A stretch of 8,804 bases of DNA from an uncultured Gammaproteobacteria bacterium (GTDB lineage Bacteria; Pseudomonadota; Gammaproteobacteria; UBA9214): positions 1 to 8,804 of the forward strand of contig CAJQPV010000196.1 in assembly GCA_905480305.1 (NCBI GenBank). Reading direction: 5' to 3'. The notes below the pieces were generated by a model, which was not told the origin of the DNA, searched no databases, and saw only the letters and a list, made by a program, of their open reading frames with translations. This document shows positions 1 through 6,641 of this stretch, piece by piece; within the stretch, counting starts at the first letter, position 1; every line of letters begins with the position of its first letter. The position numbers were made by a program, and so were the translations under genes.

Positions 1-552
1 CTGGACAGGATTTTCGGGCGCAGCGCACCGCGCACGCTGGAGATAGGCTTTGGCAATGGAGATACACTGCTCACCATGGCAGCTGGCGAGCCGCAAACTG
101 ACTTCCTCGGTATCGAAGTGCATCGCCCCGGCGTCGGACGACTGTTACACGAACTGGAATCACGCGCTCTCGACAACGTCCGTGTGATTCGCGAAGATGC
201 GGTACCGGTACTCGGGAATTGCCTGCCGGATAATAGCCTGGACCGGCTGCTGTTGTTTTTCCCCGACCCCTGGCACAAAAAACGTCACCACAAGCGACGC
301 ATCGTACAAGCTGACTTTATCGAATTGCTGGCAAAGAAGATAAAGCCGGGCGGAATGCTGCACATGGCAACCGATTGGGAAAACTACGCGCAACAGATGC
401 TTGAAGTGACGGGCAAATCAACGGCATTCAGAAATACAGCCGGTGCCGGTAACTTCTCACCACGCCCCGGATACCGGCCAACCACAAAGTTTGAACTACG
501 CGGCCGGCGGCTGGGACACGGCGTATGGGATATTCTGTTTAAACGCAGCTGA
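1..552 (+). CDS. trmB: tRNA (guanine-N7-)-methyltransferase, 5'-truncated by window edge
   Basis: TrmB transfers a methyl group from S-adenosylmethionine to N7 of G46 in the variable loop of tRNAs; it is a cytosolic housekeeping enzyme. The frame is open from base 1 and codes 183 residues; family members are usually about 220-240 residues, so roughly 40-50 N-terminal residues lie outside the window. The SAM-binding motif [11 protein letters not shown] is at visible residues 13-23, followed by [14 protein letters not shown] (36-49) and the family signature [15 protein letters not shown] (86-100), whose basic stretch and Asp-Pro-Trp are characteristic of the TrmB active site. TDWENYA near residue 124 is also typical. 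The internal ATG at 76 is not the start, because the SAM motif lies upstream of it. The gene ends convergently with nhaD, 41 bp away. Identification is secure; the start cannot be seen. Confidence 0.96.
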   Translation: MDRIFGRSAPRTLEIGFGNGDTLLTMAAGEPQTDFLGIEVHRPGVGRLLHELESRALDNVRVIREDAVPVLGNCLPDNSLDRLLLFFPDPWHKKRHHKRRIVQADFIELLAKKIKPGGMLHMATDWENYAQQMLEVTGKSTAFRNTAGAGNFSPRPGYRPTTKFELRGRRLGHGVWDILFKRS

Positions 553-561
553 ATAATGCCG

Positions 562-576
562 GCCGGCTGAACCGGC
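562..576. terminator. weak hairpin between convergent trmB and nhaD
   Basis: GCCGG at 562-566 pairs with CCGGC at 572-576 around a 5-nt loop, in a GC-rich run between two convergent stop codons. There is no clear U-tract next to the stem on either strand, so a terminator role is inferred from position only. Confidence 0.25.
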
Positions 577-593
577 GACGGCTGTCGGACAGA

Positions 594-1994
594 TCAAAAA
601 TAGGCGTCGTTGACCCAGAAGTGCACCATGATACTGGCTGTATAACCAAGCGCTATTACGGGCGTCCAGCGCAAGTGGCTAAAGAACGTGTACTTGCCGC
701 GCGCCTGACCCATCAGCGCCACCCCGGCCGCCGACCCGATTGACAGCATTGAACCGCCAACACCGGCTGTCAGCGTAACCAGTAACCACTGACCAATGGA
801 CATATCCGGGTTCATGCTGAGTACCGCAAACATAACGGGAATATTATCGACAATGGCTGACAATACACCCACCAGGATATTGGCGGTCGTCGCTCCCCAT
901 TGCACGTAAATCACGTCGGAAGCCATTGCCAGGTAGCCCATAAAACCCAGCCCGCCGACACTGGCCACCACACCGTAGAAAAACAGCAGGGTGTCCCATT
1001 CCGCACGGGCAATTGGCCTGAAAATATCAAACGCCACCACGTCGCCCGCCTCACCGTCTGCATCACTGGCAGACTGCTTTTCCCGATGTGCCGTCTTCTT
1101 CAGGTAATAACCGAAAAACTGCAGGTAACCCAAACCGGTCAGCATACCCAGCACCGGCGGCAGATAGAGAAAATTATGGAAACACACGGCCGTGGCAATC
1201 GTTGCGAGGAATAATATTATGATTCGCCGTCCCCCGCGCATCATGGTCACCGCTTCACCAACGGCAAGCGGCTTTTCATTCGGCACCGCGAAATGCATCA
1301 GCGCAGCGGGTACCAGAAAATTCACTGCAGCCGGCAGAAACAGCGCAAAGAAGGTCCAGAAATCAACCATATCTTTCTGCCACACCATCAGCGTGGTGAT
1401 ATCACCGAATGGAGAAAAGCTACCGCCGGCGTTGGCAGCGACCACGATGTTAATGCAGGCAAGGGTAACGAAGCGGCTGTTGTCGCCGCCCACGGCCAGC
1501 ACCACGGCACACATCAACAACGCGGTAGTGAGATTATCGGCAATCGGCGAGATAAAAAACGACAGGATGCCGGTAATCCAGAACAGCGAGCGAAACCCGA
1601 AACCATTACCAACCAGTTTTACCCGCAGCGCCTCAAAAACGAGACGCTCCTCCATCGAATTGATGTAGGTCATCGCTACCAGCAGGAACAACATCAGCTC
1701 GGCATATTCGAGCAGGTTGTGCCGTGCTGCAACCTCGGCGGCATGCGGCAGGCCATGCTGCACGTATACCCAGGCGATGGTTCCCCAGATAAGGCCGGCT
1801 GCAATAATGACCGGCTTGGACTTGCGCAGGAGGGTAAATTCCTCGGCCATCACCAGTATGTAGGCAACCACAAATACGACCAGCCCGAACACACCCACCC
1901 AGTGCCCGGTAAGATCAAGTCGCTCGGGGGGTACCATGCTCGCCAGCGCCACACCCGGCAGCATCAGCAGCAGGCTGATGAGAAATCGTTGCAT
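594..1994 (-). CDS. nhaD: NhaD-type Na+/H+ antiporter
   Basis: Inner-membrane antiporter of the NhaD family (ion transporter superfamily) that exports Na+ (or Li+) in exchange for protons; it is common in marine, halophilic and alkaliphilic bacteria. The 466-residue product has the family's usual length. An N-terminal hydrophobic leader (residues 1-19, ending ALA) precedes many membrane segments. Family blocks are visible: SPIADNLTTAL (149-159), NAGGSFSPFGDITTLMVWQ (188-206), SAIVDNIPVMFAVL (379-392) and GSMLSIGSAAGVALMG (414-429); the Asp residues in the first two blocks are the likely ion-coupling positions. A hydrophilic loop lies around 298-318. I chose ATG at 1994 because the upstream extension to 2117 has no membrane or family character and overlaps sulP by over 100 bp. 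The start lies 4 bp after the sulP stop with only a weak GGGG Shine-Dalgarno inside the sulP end, which suggests translational coupling in a sulP-nhaD operon. Confidence 0.93.
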   Translation of the reverse strand: MQRFLISLLLMLPGVALASMVPPERLDLTGHWVGVFGLVVFVVAYILVMAEEFTLLRKSKPVIIAAGLIWGTIAWVYVQHGLPHAAEVAARHNLLEYAELMLFLLVAMTYINSMEERLVFEALRVKLVGNGFGFRSLFWITGILSFFISPIADNLTTALLMCAVVLAVGGDNSRFVTLACINIVVAANAGGSFSPFGDITTLMVWQKDMVDFWTFFALFLPAAVNFLVPAALMHFAVPNEKPLAVGEAVTMMRGGRRIIILFLATIATAVCFHNFLYLPPVLGMLTGLGYLQFFGYYLKKTAHREKQSASDADGEAGDVVAFDIFRPIARAEWDTLLFFYGVVASVGGLGFMGYLAMASDVIYVQWGATTANILVGVLSAIVDNIPVMFAVLSMNPDMSIGQWLLVTLTAGVGGSMLSIGSAAGVALMGQARGKYTFFSHLRWTPVIALGYTASIMVHFWVNDAYF

Positions 1995-1998
1995 TACA

Positions 1999-3762
1999 CT
2001 AACCCCGGACTTCCGCTTCAATCGGTCGTGGCACCCGTAACGGGCAGGTCTCGGCGTGGTTATCACCGAGCCTGTCCCACGCATAGGCAAATGCCTGGGT
2101 ACGCAGTGCAAACACATGATCCCTGCCCAGCTTGTCCATCAGGCCGGTACGCTCGAAGGTATCCCAAAGTTGCTTCTTGGCGCGTGCAAACAACAGCTCA
2201 ACACCCGCCTCATGCAGTCGCTCTGCCAGCATGCCAACCATTTCTTCACCGGTTGCATCAATCTCGTTAATTCCTTCCGCATCGATGATGACAAACTTCA
2301 GGTCCGGCTTGAGCGCAACCCGCTCCAGAATCTTGTCTTCAAAGTAACCGGTATTGGCAAAATACAACGAGCCATCAAAACGGATCAGGGAAATATTACG
2401 GCAGGTTTCCAGTTTACGCACCTCTGCATCACGCAGTGTGCCGTCCATATCCCGCGACAACACGGCTATACGTGGCGCCATGGAGCGATACAGAAACAAC
2501 ATCAGGGACAGGATGACGCCGAACATAATACCTTTATCAAGATGGGGCGCCCAGATAAGCGTCAAGACAAAAGTAATAATCGCAACCGCTGCATCATGCC
2601 GTTGCACCTTCCATGCATGTTTGATGGGCTCAATCTTGATCAGATTGATAACCGCCATGATGATGACTGCCGCCAGCGTTGCCTGTGGCAGGTGATACAA
2701 CAACGGTGTTAACCACAGCAGCGTCACACCGACCACCACACCGGTGACCACTGCAGAGAAGCCGGTGATGGCGCCAGCATTGATGTTGACTGCCGAGCGG
2801 GAAAAAGAACCGGATACCGCATAGCCCTGTGACAGACTGGAAAAAATATTACCCAACCCCTGCCCCACCAGTTCCTGGTTGGCATCAAGCCGTTGCCGGG
2901 TACTGGCCGCCATTGCCTTGGCAATTGAAATCGCCTCCATAAAACCGATCAGGGCAATTGCAACGGTGACACTCAGCAACTGCCCCATGGTCTGGAAATC
3001 CAGCGTCGGAATGGCCAGCGCCGGCAAACCTGCCGGGATGGTACCCACCACTGCACCGCCCATTTGTTGAAAACCGATGCCCCAGGAAATGGCGGTCGTC
3101 ACGGCAACGGCTGCCAGCACATTCGGGGCCTTCGGGATCATGCGCTTCATGGCAATCATGATAGTGAGCGCAATAATGGCTATTAGCACGGTTTCAAAAT
3201 GCGTGCTGTTAAACGATTCAAGAATGATATTAAAAACCGTCTCGTAAGTGTGCTCGGCAGTCTCTACCGACACCCCAAACAGCTTGCCCAGTTGCGAGGT
3301 ACCGATAATGATGGCGGCTGCATTGGTAAAACCAACCACTACCGGATGTGACAGGAAGTTCACCAGCACTCCGAGGCGCAATAGTCCCAGTCCTATCTGG
3401 AAGATGCCCACCATAAACGCCAGCATGATGGCGTAGGTTATATAGAGTTCCGGGTTGGCACCGGCAATCGGCTCCAGTGCCGAGGCCGTTAACAGGGAGA
3501 CAACCGCAACCGGGCCGGTAGCCAACTGGCGCGAGGAGCCGAACAGTGCCGCAATAATGCCGGGCAAGAAGGAGGCGTATAAACCATAGTAGGGCGGCAG
3601 GCCCGCAAGCTGTGCATACGCCATCGACTGCGGCACCAGCACCAGCGCGACCGTAATGCCGGCAATCAGGTCGGCGCGCAGAACTTCCGGCTTCTTTAAC
3701 TCACCAATCCAGCAGAGAAAAGGGAGCAACCGGCTTTTCCAGTCGTCGCGATCTACACTCAT
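1999..3762 (-). CDS. SulP-family anion permease with C-terminal STAS domain
   Basis: Secondary transporter of the SLC26/SulP family; members carry sulfate, bicarbonate or other anions across the inner membrane. The protein has 587 residues. The sulfate-transporter signature region runs over residues 56-88 (PPYYGLYASFLP, then FGSSRQLATGPVAVVSLL). Hydrophobic segments continue to about 425, with conserved GSFSRSAVN at 318-326. A STAS domain follows at about 455-565, with the IDATG loop at 501-505. ATG at 3762 is preferred, with GGA 7 nt upstream; the longer frame opens with TTG at 3798 and adds 12 residues without a good ribosome site. It is first in an operon with nhaD and divergent from a SulP remnant and phosphoribulokinase. 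Substrate cannot be read from sequence: sulfate is the default family call, and bicarbonate is possible given the neighbours. Confidence 0.93.
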   Translation of the reverse strand: MSVDRDDWKSRLLPFLCWIGELKKPEVLRADLIAGITVALVLVPQSMAYAQLAGLPPYYGLYASFLPGIIAALFGSSRQLATGPVAVVSLLTASALEPIAGANPELYITYAIMLAFMVGIFQIGLGLLRLGVLVNFLSHPVVVGFTNAAAIIIGTSQLGKLFGVSVETAEHTYETVFNIILESFNSTHFETVLIAIIALTIMIAMKRMIPKAPNVLAAVAVTTAISWGIGFQQMGGAVVGTIPAGLPALAIPTLDFQTMGQLLSVTVAIALIGFMEAISIAKAMAASTRQRLDANQELVGQGLGNIFSSLSQGYAVSGSFSRSAVNINAGAITGFSAVVTGVVVGVTLLWLTPLLYHLPQATLAAVIIMAVINLIKIEPIKHAWKVQRHDAAVAIITFVLTLIWAPHLDKGIMFGVILSLMLFLYRSMAPRIAVLSRDMDGTLRDAEVRKLETCRNISLIRFDGSLYFANTGYFEDKILERVALKPDLKFVIIDAEGINEIDATGEEMVGMLAERLHEAGVELLFARAKKQLWDTFERTGLMDKLGRDHVFALRTQAFAYAWDRLGDNHAETCPLRVPRPIEAEVRG

Positions 3763-3818
3763 TCTAAAATCCGTGATTGTTACACAGGACGGTCGCAAAC
3801 CTGGCGGCCAGACCGTTC

Positions 3819-3847
3819 ATTATGACATTCAATGCGTCCGCCTGAAA
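3819..3847 (-). promoter_or_regulatory. predicted sigma-70 promoter of sulP-nhaD
   Basis: On the minus strand TTTCAG (3842-3847, poor -35) and CATAAT (3819-3824, five of six bases of the -10 consensus) are separated by exactly 17 bp. The start codon at 3762 is about 55 nt downstream. The -35 is weak, so either an activator is needed or the call is wrong. Confidence 0.35.
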
Positions 3848-3953
3848 GGATGACCCTGCAATAATATACCCCCATATATAGCTTGTATGAGAGTTCCCAT
3901 GCAGGCTCGTGGTAAAATCCTGCCCACCATTAGTTCAATCTAAAGCACGGAAA

Positions 3954-4160
3954 ATGAATTTCATCAACGGCCTGCACTGCAATGATATTCGTGGAGACAT
4001 TTACGCTGGCATCACTGCCGGTGTAGTTGCCCTGCCACTGGCACTGGCCTTTGGTGTGCCTTCCGGTGTCGGCCCGGTGGCCGGCCACTATGGCGCCAGT
4101 TTCGTCGGCCTGTTTGGCGCCCTGCGACTGGGGCAATTCATCAGCTGCCAATCAGTATAG
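3954..4160 (+). pseudogene. N-terminal remnant of a BicA-like SulP transporter
   Basis: The reading frame codes 68 residues. The first ~55 look like the start of a BicA-type SulP (bicarbonate:Na+ symporter subfamily): a short cytosolic lead, IRGDIYAGITAGVVALPLAL, AFGVPSGVGPVAG and YGASFVGLFGAL. In intact relatives the next residues are FGGTP..ISGPTGPMTVV followed by several hundred more. Here the frame passes into LRLGQFISCQSV and a TAG, and none of the three forward frames up to prk restores SulP sequence. This part carries no internal stop or frameshift, so the loss looks like one deletion rather than slow decay. It belongs to a different subfamily from the intact sulP next door, so it is not a tandem duplicate. 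ATG at 3954 has a weak GGA 2 nt upstream; the frame can be extended to 3909 without added similarity. The BicA resemblance is from memory. A functional small membrane protein is a less likely alternative. Confidence 0.65.
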
Positions 4161-4171
4161 CGGCCATAAGC

Positions 4172-4188
4172 ATTCGATATTTAAGAAT
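4172..4188. promoter_or_regulatory. possible LysR-type (CbbR-like) operator
   Basis: ATTC at 4172-4175 and GAAT at 4185-4188 form a dyad around 9 bp and contain a T-N11-A core, the minimal LysR-type pattern; CbbR, which controls Calvin cycle genes, belongs to this family. It lies about 195 bp before prk. The sequence around it is AT-rich, so chance occurrence is a real risk, and no cbbR gene is in the window. Confidence 0.2.
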
Positions 4189-4225
4189 ATATATTTTTTA
4201 TGACTGCATCGCACACGAACATTAC

Positions 4226-4255
4226 TTGAGTCGGGCAACACAAAAATGCTTCAAT
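4226..4255 (+). promoter_or_regulatory. possible prk promoter
   Basis: TTGAGT (4226-4231) and TTCAAT (4250-4255) match the -35 and -10 consensus at four of six bases each, with an 18-bp spacer, giving a leader of about 120 nt before the prk start. It is the best arrangement I found between 4161 and 4381, but weak. Confidence 0.25.
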
Positions 4256-4381
4256 ACCCGTCTCGTTTTATCTGCAGCACAGAAATCGCGGCAGTAATAC
4301 TTCACACGGCAGACCGCGAGACTCACCGGCCTGCACGTTATCACGACTAACCAGTTTAAATAGATAAAGCGAGGAATTCTC

Positions 4382-5257
4382 ATGTCCAAGAAACATCCGA
4401 TCATTGCCGTTACCGGCTCTTCCGGCGCCGGCACTACCACCGTTAAAGTGGCTTTTGAACATATCTTTCTGCGCGAGGGTGTTAACCCGGTCGTCATCGA
4501 GGGTGACAGCTACCACAAGCATGACCGCGCTGCCATGAAGATAGCGATGCAGGAAGCCGAAGAAGACGGCAACCAAAGCTTCAGTCACTTTGGCCCGGAG
4601 GCCAATGTGTTCGACAAGCTGGAAGAAACCTTCAAGGCATACGGCGAAACCGGCACCTGTGACCGTCGCTACTACCTGCACAGCGACGAAGAGGCAAAGC
4701 CCTTTGGTCAACAGCCAGGTGAATTTACCCCGTGGGAAAAAATCGAGGCCGGTACCGACCTGCTGTTCTACGAGGGTCTGCACGGCGGCATCGTCGACGG
4801 TGATGCGGATGTCGCAAAACATGTGGATTTACTGATTGGCGTGGTGCCGATCGTTAACCTGGAATGGATTCAGAAGGTTCACCGTGACTGTGAGCAGCGC
4901 GGTTACTCCGCAGAAGCCGTGACCGACACCATCCTGCGTCGCATGCACGACTATGTGCACTACATCACGCCGCAGTTTTCGCGCACAGACATCAACTTCC
5001 AGCGCGTACCGACCGTCGACACGTCCAACCCGTTTATCGCCCGGGACATTCCGACCCCGGACGAAAGCTTCGTCGTCATCCGTTTCCGCGACCCGGCCAA
5101 ACTGGACGTTGATTTTCCATACCTGCTGAGCATGCTGGATGATTCCTTCATGTCACGACGCAACACTATCGTGGTTCCGGGCGGCAAGATGGGCTTTGCC
5201 ATAGAAATTATTCTGGCACCGATCATCGAGAGCAAACTCAAGGAGCGTTACATGTAG
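4382..5257 (+). CDS. prkB: phosphoribulokinase, proteobacterial type
   Basis: Cytosolic kinase that phosphorylates ribulose 5-phosphate with ATP to ribulose 1,5-bisphosphate, the CO2 acceptor for Rubisco; it is diagnostic of the Calvin-Benson-Bassham cycle. The 291-residue length is normal for bacterial class I enzymes, and the sequence closely resembles the Rhodobacter sphaeroides enzyme as I recall it. The P-loop GSSGAGTT is at 12-19, the catalytic Asp at 42 in IEGDSYH with His45 and Arg49, the Walker B-like FYEGLHGG at 129-136 (Glu131), and HRD..QR at 167-173 gives Arg168, Asp169 and Arg173. The cysteine pair regulated by thioredoxin in plant and cyanobacterial enzymes is absent (Ala16 in the P-loop), so NADH/AMP allostery is expected instead. 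GAGGA lies 6 nt before the ATG. No cbbL, cbbM or cbbR is seen nearby, so prk stands apart from any Rubisco operon. Confidence 0.97.
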   Translation: MSKKHPIIAVTGSSGAGTTTVKVAFEHIFLREGVNPVVIEGDSYHKHDRAAMKIAMQEAEEDGNQSFSHFGPEANVFDKLEETFKAYGETGTCDRRYYLHSDEEAKPFGQQPGEFTPWEKIEAGTDLLFYEGLHGGIVDGDADVAKHVDLLIGVVPIVNLEWIQKVHRDCEQRGYSAEAVTDTILRRMHDYVHYITPQFSRTDINFQRVPTVDTSNPFIARDIPTPDESFVVIRFRDPAKLDVDFPYLLSMLDDSFMSRRNTIVVPGGKMGFAIEIILAPIIESKLKERYM

Positions 5258-5268
5258 TATTTGTTCTC

Positions 5269-5298
5269 CTGCCGGGGCAGTTGATTCTGTCCCGGCAG
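5269..5298 (+). terminator. strong hairpin after prk
   Basis: CTGCCGGGGCAG (5269-5280) and CTGTCCCGGCAG (5287-5298) pair over 12 bp with one G-U and a 6-nt loop, starting 12 nt after the prk stop. No U-tract follows, so it may act as a 3'-end stabiliser or a Rho-assisted stop rather than a classic intrinsic terminator. Confidence 0.5.
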
Positions 5299-5428
5299 CC
5301 AAATACCACATATTCTCTGCGGTTCAAGCAACCGTTCCCAGCCCCATCCCCTGCTCATCAAAACTTGCCATAGCCCTTCTGTCAGCGAGTCCATGGCCTT
5401 GCATCCCTGCAATTATGTTCTACACTTT

Positions 5429-5447
5429 TTAGTAGTTGCATTACTAA
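5429..5447. repeat. inverted repeat upstream of the 61-residue gene
   Basis: TTAGTA (5429-5434) and TACTAA (5442-5447) form a perfect 6-bp inverted repeat around 7 bp, about 30 bp before the GTG start at 5478. The rest of 5299-5477 has no coding frame or RNA structure I could recognise. The position suits an operator, but the arms are short and AT-rich. Confidence 0.3.
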
Positions 5448-5477
5448 TGCGACAGCGATAGTTGTGAGGAGAGATAT

Positions 5478-5663
5478 GTGATCATCACGACCACCGACCC
5501 GATCACCGGCGAACATCTGCACCACCTCTCTCAGAAGCCCTATGTTATCGAGGGAGAAGGCTGTCTGGCCGTTAAAATCTACTTTGAGTCAGAGGAAACC
5601 CGGCGCTCCTACCTGAAACTCTACCGTGACGAGAACAGGATCGTGCCTCAACAAAATCACTAG
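5478..5663 (+). CDS. small protein of unknown function, 61 residues
   Basis: I do not recognise this family. The frame opens with GTG at 5478 behind a strong GAGGAGAGA purine tract (5467-5474), the best ribosome site in this part of the window, which is the main reason to accept the gene. An ATG at 5476 is in another frame and runs straight into a stop. The product is soluble and charged, with one cysteine at about 29, a likely beta-rich N-terminal half (TDPITGEHLHHL, then KPYVIEGEG) and a likely helix around ESEETRRSYLKLYRDE. There is no signal peptide or membrane segment. It lies 220 bp after prk and 37 bp before the next small gene, which suggests co-transcription of the two small genes and perhaps read-through from prk. 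Whether it serves carbon fixation is inference from position only. Confidence 0.65.
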   Translation: MIITTTDPITGEHLHHLSQKPYVIEGEGCLAVKIYFESEETRRSYLKLYRDENRIVPQQNH

Positions 5664-5700
5664 GTGACAATATTACGACACCCGTTTTACCCACCCCGTC

Positions 5701-5955
5701 ATGTCCAGCATTGAAAAATACCTGAGGAACTGCCGTGAGCTGACGCGCTTCTGCCGCCGAAATGGCTGGGTAGACAACACTTCGCTACGCTTTACCATCA
5801 TCGTGGAATCCAGTGAAGAACTGGTTATTGATGTTGAGTTTGATGAACTGCTACTGGAAAGTTCCGGCTGTGAGGGCGAACGCATCCCCTGTTCTGGCCA
5901 GGTACATCTGTTTCTTGACCGGCTTGGCCGGGTAGTACGTGCCGAGGCACTGTAG
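5701..5955 (+). CDS. small acidic protein with two CX6C pairs, 84 residues
   Basis: Family not recognised. The product has four cysteines in two equally spaced pairs, C11-C18 (CRELTRFC) and C57-C64 (CEGERIPC). Between them lies an acidic, probably beta-strand region (SSEELVIDVEFDELLLESS, 37-55); a basic helix-like N-terminus and GQVHLFLDRLGRVVRAEAL (66-84) flank them. No signal peptide or membrane helix is seen, so the pairs would work in the cytosol, as a metal site or redox disulfides. ATG at 5701 is the only good start, since an in-frame TGA occurs at 5665; its ribosome site is poor, which fits coupling to the gene 37 bp upstream. The long antisense frame here covers only part of it. It ends convergently with the DsrE-like gene, 23 bp away. 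It lacks the AWD_VEEL motif of the phosphoribulokinase regulator CP12. Confidence 0.65.
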   Translation: MSSIEKYLRNCRELTRFCRRNGWVDNTSLRFTIIVESSEELVIDVEFDELLLESSGCEGERIPCSGQVHLFLDRLGRVVRAEAL

Positions 5956-5978
5956 CGCGCAACGCTGTCAAACCCGGG

Positions 5979-6503
5979 CTAGAACGCCACATAACCTTCC
6001 TGCCGCAAACGTTCAACCTCACCCGGACCGTAAGGGACCTGCTCAATGAATGACGGTATATCGGTGCGTTCAATGCCACGTGCGCCGATCATGGTCTGAC
6101 AAATCCTTACATCGACGACATCAAAGGCATCCAGACGGGCAGCCTGGTCAACAATATCCTTGTAGCGGTCATAGTTACTGATAGAAAAATATTCTACTTC
6201 CGGCCCGTGTAGCACCAGCACCAGGGTGGCATTCTCCCCTTTGGGACGTGGCGTCATCGCCAGTTTTTCTGCCCGGTCAAACAGTACCCTGAGCCCTTCA
6301 ATGGTATGTACACTGACATCCAGCACGATTTTATCCGGCACTTCATCAACCGGTACCGGTGTCTCGACAGCAGTAGCCGGCTCGTCTGCCGCTATCTCCG
6401 GCGAGACCACGGTAACTTGCGGCACATCTGTCTGCGACATGTAAACAGCCACCGCAACCAGCAGCAAACCACCAACCAGTATCCAACCCATCACCTGTTT
6501 CAT
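5979..6503 (-). CDS. membrane-anchored DsrE-like protein
   Basis: DsrE-family proteins (DsrE/F, TusD, YchN types) include sulfur carriers that bind sulfane sulfur on a conserved cysteine; many relatives have unproven roles. The 174-residue product has one N-terminal membrane helix (about 4-22), then a Pro/Glu/Val-rich linker (about 29-57), then a DsrE-like domain from about 58 to the end. The C-terminal half matches the COG1416-like pattern: V..VRICQTMIGARGI with the single cysteine at 135, then a VPYGPGEVERLRQEGY tail. Soluble relatives lack the anchor and linker. The topology (short positive-poor N-terminus, then TM) most simply places the domain in the periplasm, but that is not certain. 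ATG at 6503 is chosen, with AAGGG about 11 nt upstream; a GTG at 6524 would add 7 residues but has no ribosome site. It is divergent from ctaA. Confidence 0.82.
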   Translation of the reverse strand: MKQVMGWILVGGLLLVAVAVYMSQTDVPQVTVVSPEIAADEPATAVETPVPVDEVPDKIVLDVSVHTIEGLRVLFDRAEKLAMTPRPKGENATLVLVLHGPEVEYFSISNYDRYKDIVDQAARLDAFDVVDVRICQTMIGARGIERTDIPSFIEQVPYGPGEVERLRQEGYVAF

Positions 6504-6641
6504 ATCAATTGTTACCCTTGTCACTGACGCATGCGCGCTGACCCATATTATTCCCCGCTACTGCCAAGAGTAACACCGGTTTAACCACGGATTCGGGTAC
6601 AATGGCCGCTTCAACAGATATATTTCAACAGAACCGGATTG

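Noticed and set aside
1995..2117. A longer nhaD start, adding 41 residues
   Set aside because: The extension overlaps sulP coding sequence and displaces a clear hydrophobic leader that begins at 1994.
1293..2270. A 325-residue plus-strand frame
   Set aside because: It lies antisense to nhaD and the sulP end, is rich in His/Gln/Arg with no hydrophobic or domain pattern, and shows the composition expected of a shadow frame.
3883..3918. TTGTAT ... TAAAAT as a promoter for the SulP remnant
   Set aside because: The -10-like TAAAAT is attractive, but the spacer is 24 bp and no other -35 lies at a workable distance.
4268..4822. A 184-residue minus-strand frame over prk
   Set aside because: It is antisense to the well-conserved phosphoribulokinase, with no ribosome site and no recognisable family.
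5701..5955. CP12 homolog
   Set aside because: The cysteine-pair layout is suggestive, but the AWD_VEEL motif and the CP12 C-terminal GAPDH-binding pattern are absent, so only an analogy can be drawn.
6598..6603. TACAAT as a ctaA -10 box
   Set aside because: Five of six bases match, but nothing resembling a -35 lies 16-18 bp upstream and no extended -10 is present.
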